The notes under the pieces are model-generated. The model was not told where the DNA came from. It ran no database searches and saw only the letters and a program-made list of their open reading frames with translations. Made by a program: the position numbers and the translations under genes. A stretch of 64,000 nt of DNA, taken from positions 62,001 through 126,000 of the forward strand of contig CACHCA010000004.1 of the NCBI GenBank assembly GCA_902578265.1, given 5' to 3'. The stretch comes from an uncultured Pelagibacteraceae bacterium. GTDB taxonomy: Bacteria; Pseudomonadota; Alphaproteobacteria; Pelagibacterales; Pelagibacteraceae. This document shows, in pieces, positions 1-7,815 of this stretch. Position 1 is the stretch's first letter, and every line of letters starts with the position of its first letter.

Positions 1-1
1 A

Positions 2-256
2 AATATTTATAAAAAAGCGCTTTATAATGCAAATGACAGCAATGAGAATGATTTATTGAATATTTTAAATCCAGTAATAAAATCAGAAAGTGTCTGGAAA
101 TCTCATGCACTATATTTAATGGCAGAATATTTTTACTCTAAAAATGAGATGCAAAAATCAAAAGAATTCTTTAATCAAATCGTAAATTTAGAAAACGCAA
201 ATAATGAAATTAAACTGGAGTCTCAAAAAAGACTCAATAGAGATTTAAGTGATTAA
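2..256 (+). CDS. TPR-like protein, C-terminal part (gene starts upstream of window)
   Basis: The open frame runs from the first bases of the window without a needed start codon, so about 84 C-terminal residues are seen and the true start lies outside. The visible part is helical, with a TPR-like segment (LMAEYFYSKNEMQKSKEFF) in the middle. The stop codon overlaps the GTG start of the BamB-like gene by 8 bp. Alphaproteobacteria often have a YfgM/DUF2659-type TPR protein directly before bamB, so an envelope chaperone-like role is inferred from position. The N-terminal membrane anchor expected for that family cannot be seen. Confidence 0.6.
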   Translation, partial: NIYKKALYNANDSNENDLLNILNPVIKSESVWKSHALYLMAEYFYSKNEMQKSKEFFNQIVNLENANNEIKLESQKRLNRDLSD

Positions 257-1550
257 AATTTTTAATTTTTTTTTAATAATAATTTTTTGTTTTAGTTGTT
301 CTCTTAATAAAAATTCTAAATTTTGGACTAAAGAAAAAATTAAAGAAATAAAAGAAAAAAAGTTTGAAAAAATTTTTGATAACCCAAAAGCCTTAAGTCA
401 GGAATTAAACGCCAATATAAATTTGAATTTTAGCATAAATCCAAAAAAGTCTAAATTATCGAAAAAACTTACGAATAATGATGGCAGGGTAAATTTTGAT
501 GGTTCACTTAAAAAATTATCTAAATATAAATTTTCAAAAATTAAAAATTTTTACCAAGTTGAACCAGTCATATCTTTTTATAGAGAAAATATAATTTTCT
601 TTGATGATAAAGGTACAATTTTACAATTTGATAAGAATTCTAGATTAGTTTGGAAAAAAAATTATTATACAAAATCAGAAAAAAAATTAGATCCAATTTT
701 ACAATTTGCAAATAATGATCAATTTTTAATAGTTGCTGATAATTTAACAAAATATTATAAATTAAATTTAGATACCGGAGATATTATTTGGTCTAAAAAG
801 AATTCAGCACCATTCAACTCACAAATAAAAATATATAAAGATCGGTTTTTTGTAGTTGATTTTACAAATACTCTAAGGTGCTTTTCTTTAAAAAATGGAA
901 AAGAGTTATGGAATTTTCAAACAGAGACACCATTAATTAGATCTCAAAAAAAATTATCAATGGTTATTCTCGAAAAGGTAATATATTTTAATAATTCTTT
1001 AGGTGATATAAGTGCAGTTGACTTTAATAGTGGTAGATTACTCTGGCAGTTGCCTACACAAAGCAATGTAATTTTTGAGTCAGCCTTTTCCCTAGAAACA
1101 TCAGATATAATTGCTGATGAAAATAACCTATTTTTTTCAAACAATAAAAATCAATTTTTCTCTATTGATATAAAATCTGGAAGTTTTAACTGGGAGACTA
1201 CTGTAAATTCAAACATAAGACCCACTTTGATTGAAAATTTTTTAATATCAGTTTCTCTAGAGGGTTATTTGATATTAATCGATAAAATTACAGGAAATAT
1301 TATTAAAGTTACTGATGTATTCCAAAATTTTAATCCCAAAAAAAGAAATGAGATTTTTCCAACAGGATTTATTGTTGGTACAAAAAATATTTATCTTTCA
1401 ACAAATATTGGAAGATTGTTGGTTATTGATATTAAATCTGGAAAAACAATTTCAACATTAAAAATCGATAATGGCAAAATTTCGCGTCCTTATGTTTTGA
1501 ATAAAAATTTATATTTAGTAAGGGATGATGCTATAATTAGACTAAATTGA
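249..1550 (+). CDS. bamB: BamB-like outer-membrane assembly lipoprotein (PQQ-like beta-propeller)
   Basis: Starts with GTG inside the end of the upstream gene. The N-terminus is a hydrophobic stretch followed by a lipobox-like FCFSC at residues 13-17, so a lipoprotein signal is likely. The remainder carries repeated blades with the PQQ-like pattern of Gly, then Trp a few residues later (GDIIW, GKELW, GRLLW, GSFNW), as in beta-propellers of the BamB family. In other bacteria BamB helps the BAM complex insert outer-membrane beta-barrels. At 433 aa it is slightly longer than E. coli BamB, with a charged insert at residues 25-85. The TPR neighbour fits. The family fold is clear; the exact role is inferred. 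Confidence 0.8.
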   Translation: MIKIFNFFLIIIFCFSCSLNKNSKFWTKEKIKEIKEKKFEKIFDNPKALSQELNANINLNFSINPKKSKLSKKLTNNDGRVNFDGSLKKLSKYKFSKIKNFYQVEPVISFYRENIIFFDDKGTILQFDKNSRLVWKKNYYTKSEKKLDPILQFANNDQFLIVADNLTKYYKLNLDTGDIIWSKKNSAPFNSQIKIYKDRFFVVDFTNTLRCFSLKNGKELWNFQTETPLIRSQKKLSMVILEKVIYFNNSLGDISAVDFNSGRLLWQLPTQSNVIFESAFSLETSDIIADENNLFFSNNKNQFFSIDIKSGSFNWETTVNSNIRPTLIENFLISVSLEGYLILIDKITGNIIKVTDVFQNFNPKKRNEIFPTGFIVGTKNIYLSTNIGRLLVIDIKSGKTISTLKIDNGKISRPYVLNKNLYLVRDDAIIRLN

Positions 1551-1981
1551 TGTTTTTAAAATTATTAGATAAATTTGGCAGAAAAAAAGTTGTTCTAGAT
1601 AGAGGACCCTCACATCCAAGATTTGATTTAGCGAAACCTTGGATGAATAGATATTATATAATCTTCAGACATAGACCGAAATGGTTTCCGTTTAATATAC
1701 TTATTCATGAAATGTTAGCTGATGATCACGGTGAAGGAGTACATAATCATCTTTTCCCATATATTACGATTGTGATAAGAGGTGGTTATTGGGAAACAAC
1801 TAAAGAGGGAAAATTTTGGAGAAAACCTGGCTATATTGGATTTAGATCTGCTAATGCACATCACAGAGTTGATTTGGAGCCTGGAACTAAACCAATGACA
1901 ATTTTTATTTCTGGACCATTTGGTTTAAGGAAAGGTCCAAGATCAGAATATGGTATTGATTTTAAATCAAAAAAAAATTGA
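1550..1981 (+). CDS. Small cupin-like protein
   Basis: A 143-aa protein whose ATG at 1550 shares its A with the TGA of bamB; a TTG three bases earlier is less likely. The central part has the look of a single-domain cupin: a His-rich strand (HGEGVHNHLFPY, about residues 62-74), a Gly-containing turn (VIRGGYWE), and a later His pair (NAHHRVDL) before a strand. The His residues could bind a metal ion. No substrate can be assigned. It overlaps the ZapE-like gene by one base, so it is translated within the same operon. Confidence 0.65.
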   Translation: MFLKLLDKFGRKKVVLDRGPSHPRFDLAKPWMNRYYIIFRHRPKWFPFNILIHEMLADDHGEGVHNHLFPYITIVIRGGYWETTKEGKFWRKPGYIGFRSANAHHRVDLEPGTKPMTIFISGPFGLRKGPRSEYGIDFKSKKN

Positions 1982-3039
1982 TGTCCAAAAATCTAGAGGA
2001 AAAATTTAGATCGTTTTGTAATTCAAAAAATTTAGAAATTAATCAAAACCAAATAACGACAATTAAATTACTACAAGATTTTTATAATATAAATTTTCAT
2101 TATTCGGTCTTCAATTTTTTTAAAAAAGAAAATTATAAAAAAGGCTTTTATCTTCACGGGAGTGTCGGTGTTGGAAAAACAATGATATTAGATTTTTTTT
2201 ATGATCTTATTTCAAAAAAAAAACTAAGACTTCACTTTAATGAGTTTATGTTAAATTTTCATGATTTTGTCCATGAAAATAAGAATAAGGGAGATGAAAA
2301 TATTATTAATTTATTTGTCAAAGACTTGAAATCAAAAGCTTTGTTAATATATTTTGATGAATTTCAAGTTACTAATATAGTAGATGCTATGATACTAGGT
2401 AAATTGTTTGATAAAATATTTAGTGAGAATATAAAAATTATTATCACCTCCAATATTCAAATTTCTGATTTATATAAGGATGGTCTACAACGTGATCAGT
2501 TCAAACCTTTTATTGAGATCATGAAAAAAAAAACTGTCGAACATGAGCTTATAATTGAAGATGATTATAGAAAATCAAAAGAAAACCAAAATGATAGATA
2601 TTTCTTCCCACTAAACCAAGAAAGTAATTTTAAAATGAATAAATTCTTCAGAGTCATTTCAAAGGATAGAAAAAAAACTATTCAAAATCTTGATGTTAAA
2701 GGTAGAGAATTTATCATTAAAGAATTCTATGAGGGAGTTGTAAGATTTACATTCGATGAGTTATGTGACAAAAACTTGGGAGCTGAGGATTACCTTGAAA
2801 TATCTAAAGTATCTAAATTTATGGTTATTGATAAAATACCAAAGTTTGATGACATAAACTCTAATCAACAACAGCGTTTCATAATTTTAATTGATATAGT
2901 TTATGACAAGAAAATACCGATTGCCGTCACCGCTGAAAAAAATCTAGATGAATTAACGTCATCTAAATCATTAAAAGAACCTTTTAATCGTACAATTAGC
3001 CGTCTTTATGAGCTAACATCCTCAAACTTTAATTTATGA
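1981..3039 (+). CDS. zapE: ZapE/AFG1 family ATPase
   Basis: A 352-aa AAA-type ATPase of the AFG1/ZapE family. Walker A is GSVGVGKTM near residue 60, Walker B is YFDEFQV near 120, and the sensor-like ITSNI lies near 158. The arrangement of Walker B followed by TNIVDAMILG is characteristic of AFG1. ZapE is linked to cell division and AFG1 to membrane-protein quality control; which applies here is not visible. The start at 1981 is chosen because it overlaps the preceding TGA by one base. Its own stop overlaps the next ATG (ATGA). Confidence 0.88.
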   Translation: MSKNLEEKFRSFCNSKNLEINQNQITTIKLLQDFYNINFHYSVFNFFKKENYKKGFYLHGSVGVGKTMILDFFYDLISKKKLRLHFNEFMLNFHDFVHENKNKGDENIINLFVKDLKSKALLIYFDEFQVTNIVDAMILGKLFDKIFSENIKIIITSNIQISDLYKDGLQRDQFKPFIEIMKKKTVEHELIIEDDYRKSKENQNDRYFFPLNQESNFKMNKFFRVISKDRKKTIQNLDVKGREFIIKEFYEGVVRFTFDELCDKNLGAEDYLEISKVSKFMVIDKIPKFDDINSNQQQRFIILIDIVYDKKIPIAVTAEKNLDELTSSKSLKEPFNRTISRLYELTSSNFNL

Positions 3040-3458
3040 TACAAAAATTTAATAACTTTAAAGTGAATACCAATGGACAAAAATTATACGAATTCACTGA
3101 TGAAACAATTAATTGGATAAAGAAAAATAAATTTAAAAATGGTATACTCAATTTAAGTATTCAACACACTAGTGCTTCTTTAATTATACAAGAAAATGCA
3201 GACCCCGATGTCCAAACTGACTTAATCAACTATTTTAATAAAATCGCACCAATGGATAATAAATTATATATTCATACAACTGAAGGTAAAGACGATATGC
3301 CTGCGCACATAAAATCCAGCTTAACTAATAATCAAATTTCCCTTAGTGTTGAAAATGGAGAATTATTACTTGGAACTTGGCAGGGTATTTATTTATTTGA
3401 GCACAGATTAAACCCACAGACAAGAACCATCATTCATCATTTTTTGGGGGAAGTTTAA
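3036..3458 (+). CDS. yjbQ: YjbQ family protein (UPF0047)
   Basis: A 140-aa single-domain protein of the YjbQ/UPF0047 family, recognised by HTSASLIIQENADPDV (residues 44-59), HTTEGKDDMPAH and the closing LGTWQGIYLFEHR. Members form trimers with conserved His and Asp residues, and some can replace thiamine phosphate synthase when overexpressed; the physiological role is unsettled. It is the last gene of the opening plus-strand operon, linked to zapE by a 4-bp overlap. Its end overlaps the convergent photolyase gene by 4 bp, so no separate terminator lies between them. Confidence 0.88.
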   Translation: MIQKFNNFKVNTNGQKLYEFTDETINWIKKNKFKNGILNLSIQHTSASLIIQENADPDVQTDLINYFNKIAPMDNKLYIHTTEGKDDMPAHIKSSLTNNQISLSVENGELLLGTWQGIYLFEHRLNPQTRTIIHHFLGEV

Positions 3459-4876
3459 TTTTTTTTTAAACTTTGAAAAGCTTTAAGTGCAGAAGCCCTC
3501 GCTTCTTCATGTATCACTATCGGTTTTGGATAATTTTTTCCTATAATAGTATTTATTGATTGTTGATATTTCATTTCCATTTCCCAAGGTTTGTGAATAA
3601 ATTTTTGAGGAACCTTGTTTAATTCTGGGATCCATTTTTTTACGTATTTTCCCTCTTTATCAAACTTTTCACCTTGAAGAATAGGATTAAAAATTCTGAA
3701 ATATGGAGCTGCGTCAGCTCCACAACCTGCCACCCATTGCCATTGAGCTACATTATTGGCTTTATTAAAATCAAGCAAACAATTTCTAAAATGCTTTTCA
3801 CCCTCGGTCCAATTAATTCTCAAATGTTTCACTAAAAAAGAACCAACCACCATTCTAATCCTATTATGCATCCAACCAGTTTCATATAACTCTCTCATTC
3901 CAGCATCAACAATCGGATAACCAGTCATCCCCGATTTCCATGCTTTTAAAAATTTTTCATTTTTTACCCAAGGAAATTTATCAAATTCTTTTCTGTAATT
4001 TCCTTTTAAAAACTCTGGAAAATAATTAATCAAACTATGAGAGAACTCACGCCAACCAAGTTCATTAATATATTTCCTATAACCAGTGCCTTTAGATTTA
4101 ATTTCGTTACATTTTTTCCAAATCGTGCTTACATGTATTTGTCCGTGCTTTATATAAGGAGATAACTTTGATGTACCCTCTATAGAAGGAAAATCTCTAG
4201 CCGAACCGTATTCTTTAATTTTATCATTAATCAAACTGCTCAGAACTTTTTTTGAATCATTTTCTGATACTTTCCAATAATTCTCAAATTTCTTATACCA
4301 ATTTTTTTTTGGTAAAATACTTTTTGGTTCAACACAATTTTTGAAGAAAGATATTACTTTCGTTTTTTTCTTTACAATATAATTTTTACTTGGTGGTAAA
4401 CCTAAATATTTTTGTTCAGCATTTCTCCAGAAAGGGGTGAATACTTTAAAGGGTGTTCCATCATTTTTAGTAATTTCTTGAAATTCATTTAAAATATTTC
4501 CTTTAAAATATTTAAATTCAATCTCATTTTTTAAGAAAACATCTCTAATTTTTTTTCCTTTTGTGATTACATCAGGTTCATAAATTTTATTCCAATATAT
4601 TGAAACGTCATCTTTTTTTTTAATTTTAGAAAATATATCTAATTCATCTCCCGCTAATATTTGAAGATTGATTTTGTATTTAGATAATTCTGATTTAAAT
4701 ATTTCTAAAGATTTAAATAGCCACCACTTTTGTGCTTCTCTTTTGTGATCAAAATCGGCTTTATTATAAATAAATAAAGCAATAACATTTTCATGATTTT
4801 GTGTGGCATATGAGAGAGCAGGATTATGTTCGATTCTAAAGTCTTCCCTTATCCAAGCTATTGCATTTTTTGTCAT
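3455..4876 (-). CDS. phrB: DNA photolyase / cryptochrome family
   Basis: A 473-aa flavoprotein of the photolyase/cryptochrome family. The N-terminal half is the antenna alpha/beta domain (WIREDFRIEHNPAL at the start). The C-terminal half is the FAD domain, with GYPIVDAGMRELYETGWMHN, FRNCLLDFNKANNVAQWQWV and the NP-containing FRIFNPILQG. It probably repairs UV-induced cyclobutane pyrimidine dimers with light, fitting a surface-ocean bacterium. I start at MTKNAIAW (4876); the open frame extends 26 codons further but that stretch lacks homology and would run into the upstream gene. It is the last gene of the long minus-strand array, 7 bp after the ammonia-lyase. Confidence 0.88.
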   Translation of the reverse strand: MTKNAIAWIREDFRIEHNPALSYATQNHENVIALFIYNKADFDHKREAQKWWLFKSLEIFKSELSKYKINLQILAGDELDIFSKIKKKDDVSIYWNKIYEPDVITKGKKIRDVFLKNEIEFKYFKGNILNEFQEITKNDGTPFKVFTPFWRNAEQKYLGLPPSKNYIVKKKTKVISFFKNCVEPKSILPKKNWYKKFENYWKVSENDSKKVLSSLINDKIKEYGSARDFPSIEGTSKLSPYIKHGQIHVSTIWKKCNEIKSKGTGYRKYINELGWREFSHSLINYFPEFLKGNYRKEFDKFPWVKNEKFLKAWKSGMTGYPIVDAGMRELYETGWMHNRIRMVVGSFLVKHLRINWTEGEKHFRNCLLDFNKANNVAQWQWVAGCGADAAPYFRIFNPILQGEKFDKEGKYVKKWIPELNKVPQKFIHKPWEMEMKYQQSINTIIGKNYPKPIVIHEEARASALKAFQSLKKN

Positions 4877-4883
4877 ATAAATT

Positions 4884-6017
4884 TTATTTTCTACCTTTAG
4901 ATAGCAGCTGTTTGTAAAGTTTAACATCTGCATTTCCTTCGCATCCAATGACAAGAATGTTAGAGTCTTCGTTTAAATTCAGTGATTTTCGTGCTTTAAG
5001 ATTGTTAGCTAAACCTATAAGAGCAATAACTCCAGGGGTTGCACATTCACCCCCTATGATTGAAACTCTACTTAGTTTTCTATCTTTTAACATCGCGGTC
5101 GTTTTAGCAACATTATTATCAGTAACAGATATACAATAGTTTGAAGCTTTTTTAAGTATTTGCCATGGGACAAGTGACATTTCATTACATGACATCCCCC
5201 CCATAATACTTTCTTTTTTTATTCTTATTTTTTTCATTTTATTTGCTTTAATACTCTGAAGAACACAATCAGCTCTATCAGGTTCAACAACAATTATTCT
5301 TGGAATTCTTTTAAAATATTTTGCAACCCCAGCAACTACACCTGCTGCTAATCCTCCAACACCAGCTTGAACAAATATGTGAGTTATATAATGTTTTGTT
5401 TGTTTAGATATTTCTTTTATCATAATAGAATATCCAGCCATTGTAAGTTGAGGAACATATTTATAGTTTTTGGTAGAGACATCCTGAACAATCTGCCAAT
5501 TATTCTTTTTTGAAAGTCTTTTACATTTCTCCAAAGAATTTTCATAATTTCCTTTAACCTTTATTACCTCGGCACCAAATTTCTCAATTTCACGAACTCT
5601 TGTTTGGCTTACATATTGACTTACAAAAATTTTACACTTTAAATTTAATCTTTTTGCTCCCCAAGCAACAGACCTACCATGATTACCGGCTGTTGCTGAT
5701 GAAATAACAATATTTTTTTTTCCTTTAGATATTTTCTCTACTGCGTATGCTCCCCCCAATGCTTTAAACGACTTTAAATGAAATCTTTTAGACTCATCCT
5801 TGTAAAATATATTATTTAATTTTAAATTTTTCTTCAATTTGTCAAGTGATAGTAGGGGGGTTGCTTTGTAATTTTTCCAACCAGAAATTGATTTATACGC
5901 ATTAGTGATTAATGAAGAGGGAAGATGTTTTAAAACATAACTTCTTTTAAAATCATAACGATTATTTTTTAATAATTTTTTATATTTCCAGATTTTAAGA
6001 TTTTTTAAACTCTTCAC
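4884..6017 (-). CDS. PLP-dependent ammonia-lyase, diaminopropionate ammonia-lyase-like
   Basis: A 377-aa fold-type II PLP enzyme. The PLP lysine is in SFKALGGAYAV (about residues 82-92), followed by the Asn-Gly loop ATAGNHGRSVAWGAK, a glycine cluster QAGVGGLAAGV, and VVEPDRADC. These segments match the diaminopropionate ammonia-lyase (DpaL) branch more than ordinary threonine dehydratase. It could release ammonia from 2,3-diaminopropionate or a related amino acid; the actual substrate is unknown. It follows the type III glutamine synthetase by one base pair, which suggests coupling of ammonia release and assimilation. Functional name is inference; family is solid. Confidence 0.75.
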   Translation of the reverse strand: MKSLKNLKIWKYKKLLKNNRYDFKRSYVLKHLPSSLITNAYKSISGWKNYKATPLLSLDKLKKNLKLNNIFYKDESKRFHLKSFKALGGAYAVEKISKGKKNIVISSATAGNHGRSVAWGAKRLNLKCKIFVSQYVSQTRVREIEKFGAEVIKVKGNYENSLEKCKRLSKKNNWQIVQDVSTKNYKYVPQLTMAGYSIMIKEISKQTKHYITHIFVQAGVGGLAAGVVAGVAKYFKRIPRIIVVEPDRADCVLQSIKANKMKKIRIKKESIMGGMSCNEMSLVPWQILKKASNYCISVTDNNVAKTTAMLKDRKLSRVSIIGGECATPGVIALIGLANNLKARKSLNLNEDSNILVIGCEGNADVKLYKQLLSKGRK

Positions 6018-6018
6018 T

Positions 6019-7344
6019 TTAACAATCTAGAGTATTTTGTCTTTCCCATTTGGTTATAGGTTTTGATTTATCAAATCTTTCTATATTGTTAAATTCTTTT
6101 ATTTCTGTACTTCTAAGTTTTATATAGCTATTGATTACATCAGCACCAAAAGCATCATTCATTTCTTTATTTTGTTTTAATTGTTTCAATGATTGATCTA
6201 ACTCATTAGGAAGTTTTGGAAGATTTGGATATTTTGCAAAATCTTCATACATATTACAATTAAGAGGCTTTCCAGGATCTATTTTGTTTTTAATACCATT
6301 TATTCCAGCTGCGAGAACACTTGCTTGAAGTAAATAAGGGTTGGCCGATCCATCCATTAATCTCAATTCAAATCTTCCTGGATCGGGAATTCTAATCATA
6401 TGAGTTCTGTTATTACCAGTGTAAGAAATACTACTCGGTGACCATGATGCACCTGACTTTGTTGGCGGTGCATTAATTCTTCTGTAACTATTTATTGTAG
6501 GATTAAAAAAAGCAGATAAAGATGAAGCGTGTTTTATTACTCCGCCTAAAAAATTATATGCCATTTTACTAAGACCTAAGTTATTAGACTTGTCCAAAAA
6601 TTTATTTTTCTTTCCATCCCAAACTGAAATATGGGCATGACAACCATTTCCAGTTAAATTCTCAAATGGTTTGGGCATAAACGTAGCTCTTAAACTATGT
6701 TTTTCAGCAATAGTTTTTACCATGTACTTAAAAAACGTATGTCTGTCTGCTGTCTTTAAACAATCTGAGTAATCCCAATTCATTTCAAATTGACCATTAG
6801 CGTCTTCATGATCATTTTGATAAGGACCCCATCCCATTTCAATCATACAGTCACAAATTTCCTTAATTAAATCGTACCTTCTCATTAGAGCAGATTGATC
6901 ATAGCAAGGTTTTGATTGAGTATCCCTTGGGTCAGCGAGGGAATCTCCATCAGGAGATATTAAAAAATACTCACACTCCACGCCAGATTTCATAGTCAAT
7001 CCTTGTTTTGAGAGTTTCTTAATTTGTTTCTTCAACATTATTCTTGGAGAGGCATCTACAGGTTTTCCATTCATCCAAAGATCTGATGCAAGCCAACCAA
7101 CTTCTTTGTTCCAAGGTAATTGGATTAAACTATCTGGATCTGGAATTCCAAACATGTCTGAATCTGCAGGCGTCATATCTAACCAAGCAGCAAACCCTGC
7201 AAATCCTGCACCGGTTTCTTGCATATCTTTTATTGCATGTGCTGGTACTAGTTTTGATCTAAGCACTCCAAATAAATCAACAAAGCTTATCAAAAAATAT
7301 TTAATTTTTCTTTCTTTAGCAATTTTGAATAAATTTTTTGGCAT
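6019..7344 (-). CDS. glnT: Type III glutamine synthetase / gamma-glutamylmethylamide synthetase (GlnT/GmaS type)
   Basis: A 441-aa glutamine-synthetase family ligase. Visible are GAGFAGFAAWLDMTPAD near the N-terminus, the ATP/glutamate segment NDHEDANGQFEMNW, GNGCHAHISVWD, and the Arg-rich RINAPPTKSGASWSP with RIPDPGRFELR near the C-terminus. This N-terminal type matches the GlnT family, which also contains the characterised gamma-glutamylmethylamide synthetases (GmaS) that join methylamine to glutamate. So this gene, rather than the longer paralog at 12976, may be the methylamine-activating enzyme; sequence alone does not decide. It lies downstream of amt and two tiny membrane genes. Confidence 0.82.
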   Translation of the reverse strand: MPKNLFKIAKERKIKYFLISFVDLFGVLRSKLVPAHAIKDMQETGAGFAGFAAWLDMTPADSDMFGIPDPDSLIQLPWNKEVGWLASDLWMNGKPVDASPRIMLKKQIKKLSKQGLTMKSGVECEYFLISPDGDSLADPRDTQSKPCYDQSALMRRYDLIKEICDCMIEMGWGPYQNDHEDANGQFEMNWDYSDCLKTADRHTFFKYMVKTIAEKHSLRATFMPKPFENLTGNGCHAHISVWDGKKNKFLDKSNNLGLSKMAYNFLGGVIKHASSLSAFFNPTINSYRRINAPPTKSGASWSPSSISYTGNNRTHMIRIPDPGRFELRLMDGSANPYLLQASVLAAGINGIKNKIDPGKPLNCNMYEDFAKYPNLPKLPNELDQSLKQLKQNKEMNDAFGADVINSYIKLRSTEIKEFNNIERFDKSKPITKWERQNTLDC

Positions 7345-7361
7345 AACTTAAGTTAACACAA

Positions 7362-7520
7362 TTATTTTAAAAAAGATAAAATTGTTTCTTTATAAAAAAT
7401 TAAATTTACAACAATAATTATAATTACGGCTAATATTGCCCCATACTTTGCTTTTGGAAAAGCAACGCCTCTCATCTTACTTGGTCTAAGTTCCTCGTTA
7501 TCTTTGTTCTCTTCTGACAT
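7362..7520 (-). CDS. Small single-pass membrane protein
   Basis: A 52-aa protein from ATG at 7520: an acidic N-terminus, a basic patch (RPSKMRGVAFPKAKYG), one hydrophobic helix (about residues 27-42, rich in Ile/Val), and a short tail. I reject the earlier in-frame start at 7580 because the intervening DNA contains a terminator-like hairpin. Seventeen bp separate it from the following glnT-type gene. Function unknown. The conserved look of two small single-pass proteins between amt and glutamine synthetase suggests a link with ammonium or methylamine transport, but this is only context. Confidence 0.6.
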   Translation of the reverse strand: MSEENKDNEELRPSKMRGVAFPKAKYGAILAVIIIIVVNLIFYKETILSFLK

Positions 7521-7531
7521 ATGATAAAAAA

Positions 7532-7558
7532 AGGGCGCCACAAAAGTTGTAGCGCCCA
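7532..7558 (-). terminator. Rho-independent terminator or attenuator after the 76-aa gene
   Basis: On the minus strand a GC-rich stem GGGCGC...GCGCCC (arms 7553-7558 and 7533-7538 region, loop about 13-15 nt with further internal pairing TACAAC/GTTGTA-like bases) is followed at once by seven T residues. It sits between the 7574 and 7362 genes, 12 bases before the ATG of the latter, so it would separate amt plus the 76-aa gene from glnT unless transcription reads through. Confidence 0.75.
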
Positions 7559-7573
7559 AATTTTTTAATTTAA

Positions 7574-7804
7574 TTACCAATCAGTAATATTGCTTTTATG
7601 GTCATTTGGACCATGTCTTTTCCTTGCTAATCTTTCGAGCTCATCACTCTCAGATTTAGCAGTTAAAACATGCCAGCCAACCCATATAATAATAGCAAGT
7701 ATTACCAACAAGCCTTCACTAGATCCAGCACCAGGATAAATAGCACCAGCAACTTCCTCTGCTGGTTTATTCAGGTGATCAATCCAATTTGTAACTGTCG
7801 CCAT
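7574..7804 (-). CDS. Small single-pass membrane protein next to amt
   Basis: A 76-aa protein with one hydrophobic helix (LLVILAIIIWVGWHVL, about residues 32-47) flanked by a short polar N-terminus and a charged C-terminal tail (SESDELERLARKRHG). It starts 11 bp after the amt stop codon with a GAGGAAA-type ribosome site in between, and is followed by a strong hairpin terminator, so it is most likely co-transcribed with amt. No GlnK/GlnB-like sequence is present, so it is not the usual PII partner of Amt. Function unknown; an accessory role to Amt is inferred only from position. Confidence 0.7.
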   Translation of the reverse strand: MATVTNWIDHLNKPAEEVAGAIYPGAGSSEGLLVILAIIIWVGWHVLTAKSESDELERLARKRHGPNDHKSNITDW

Positions 7805-7815
7805 ATTTTCCTCCT

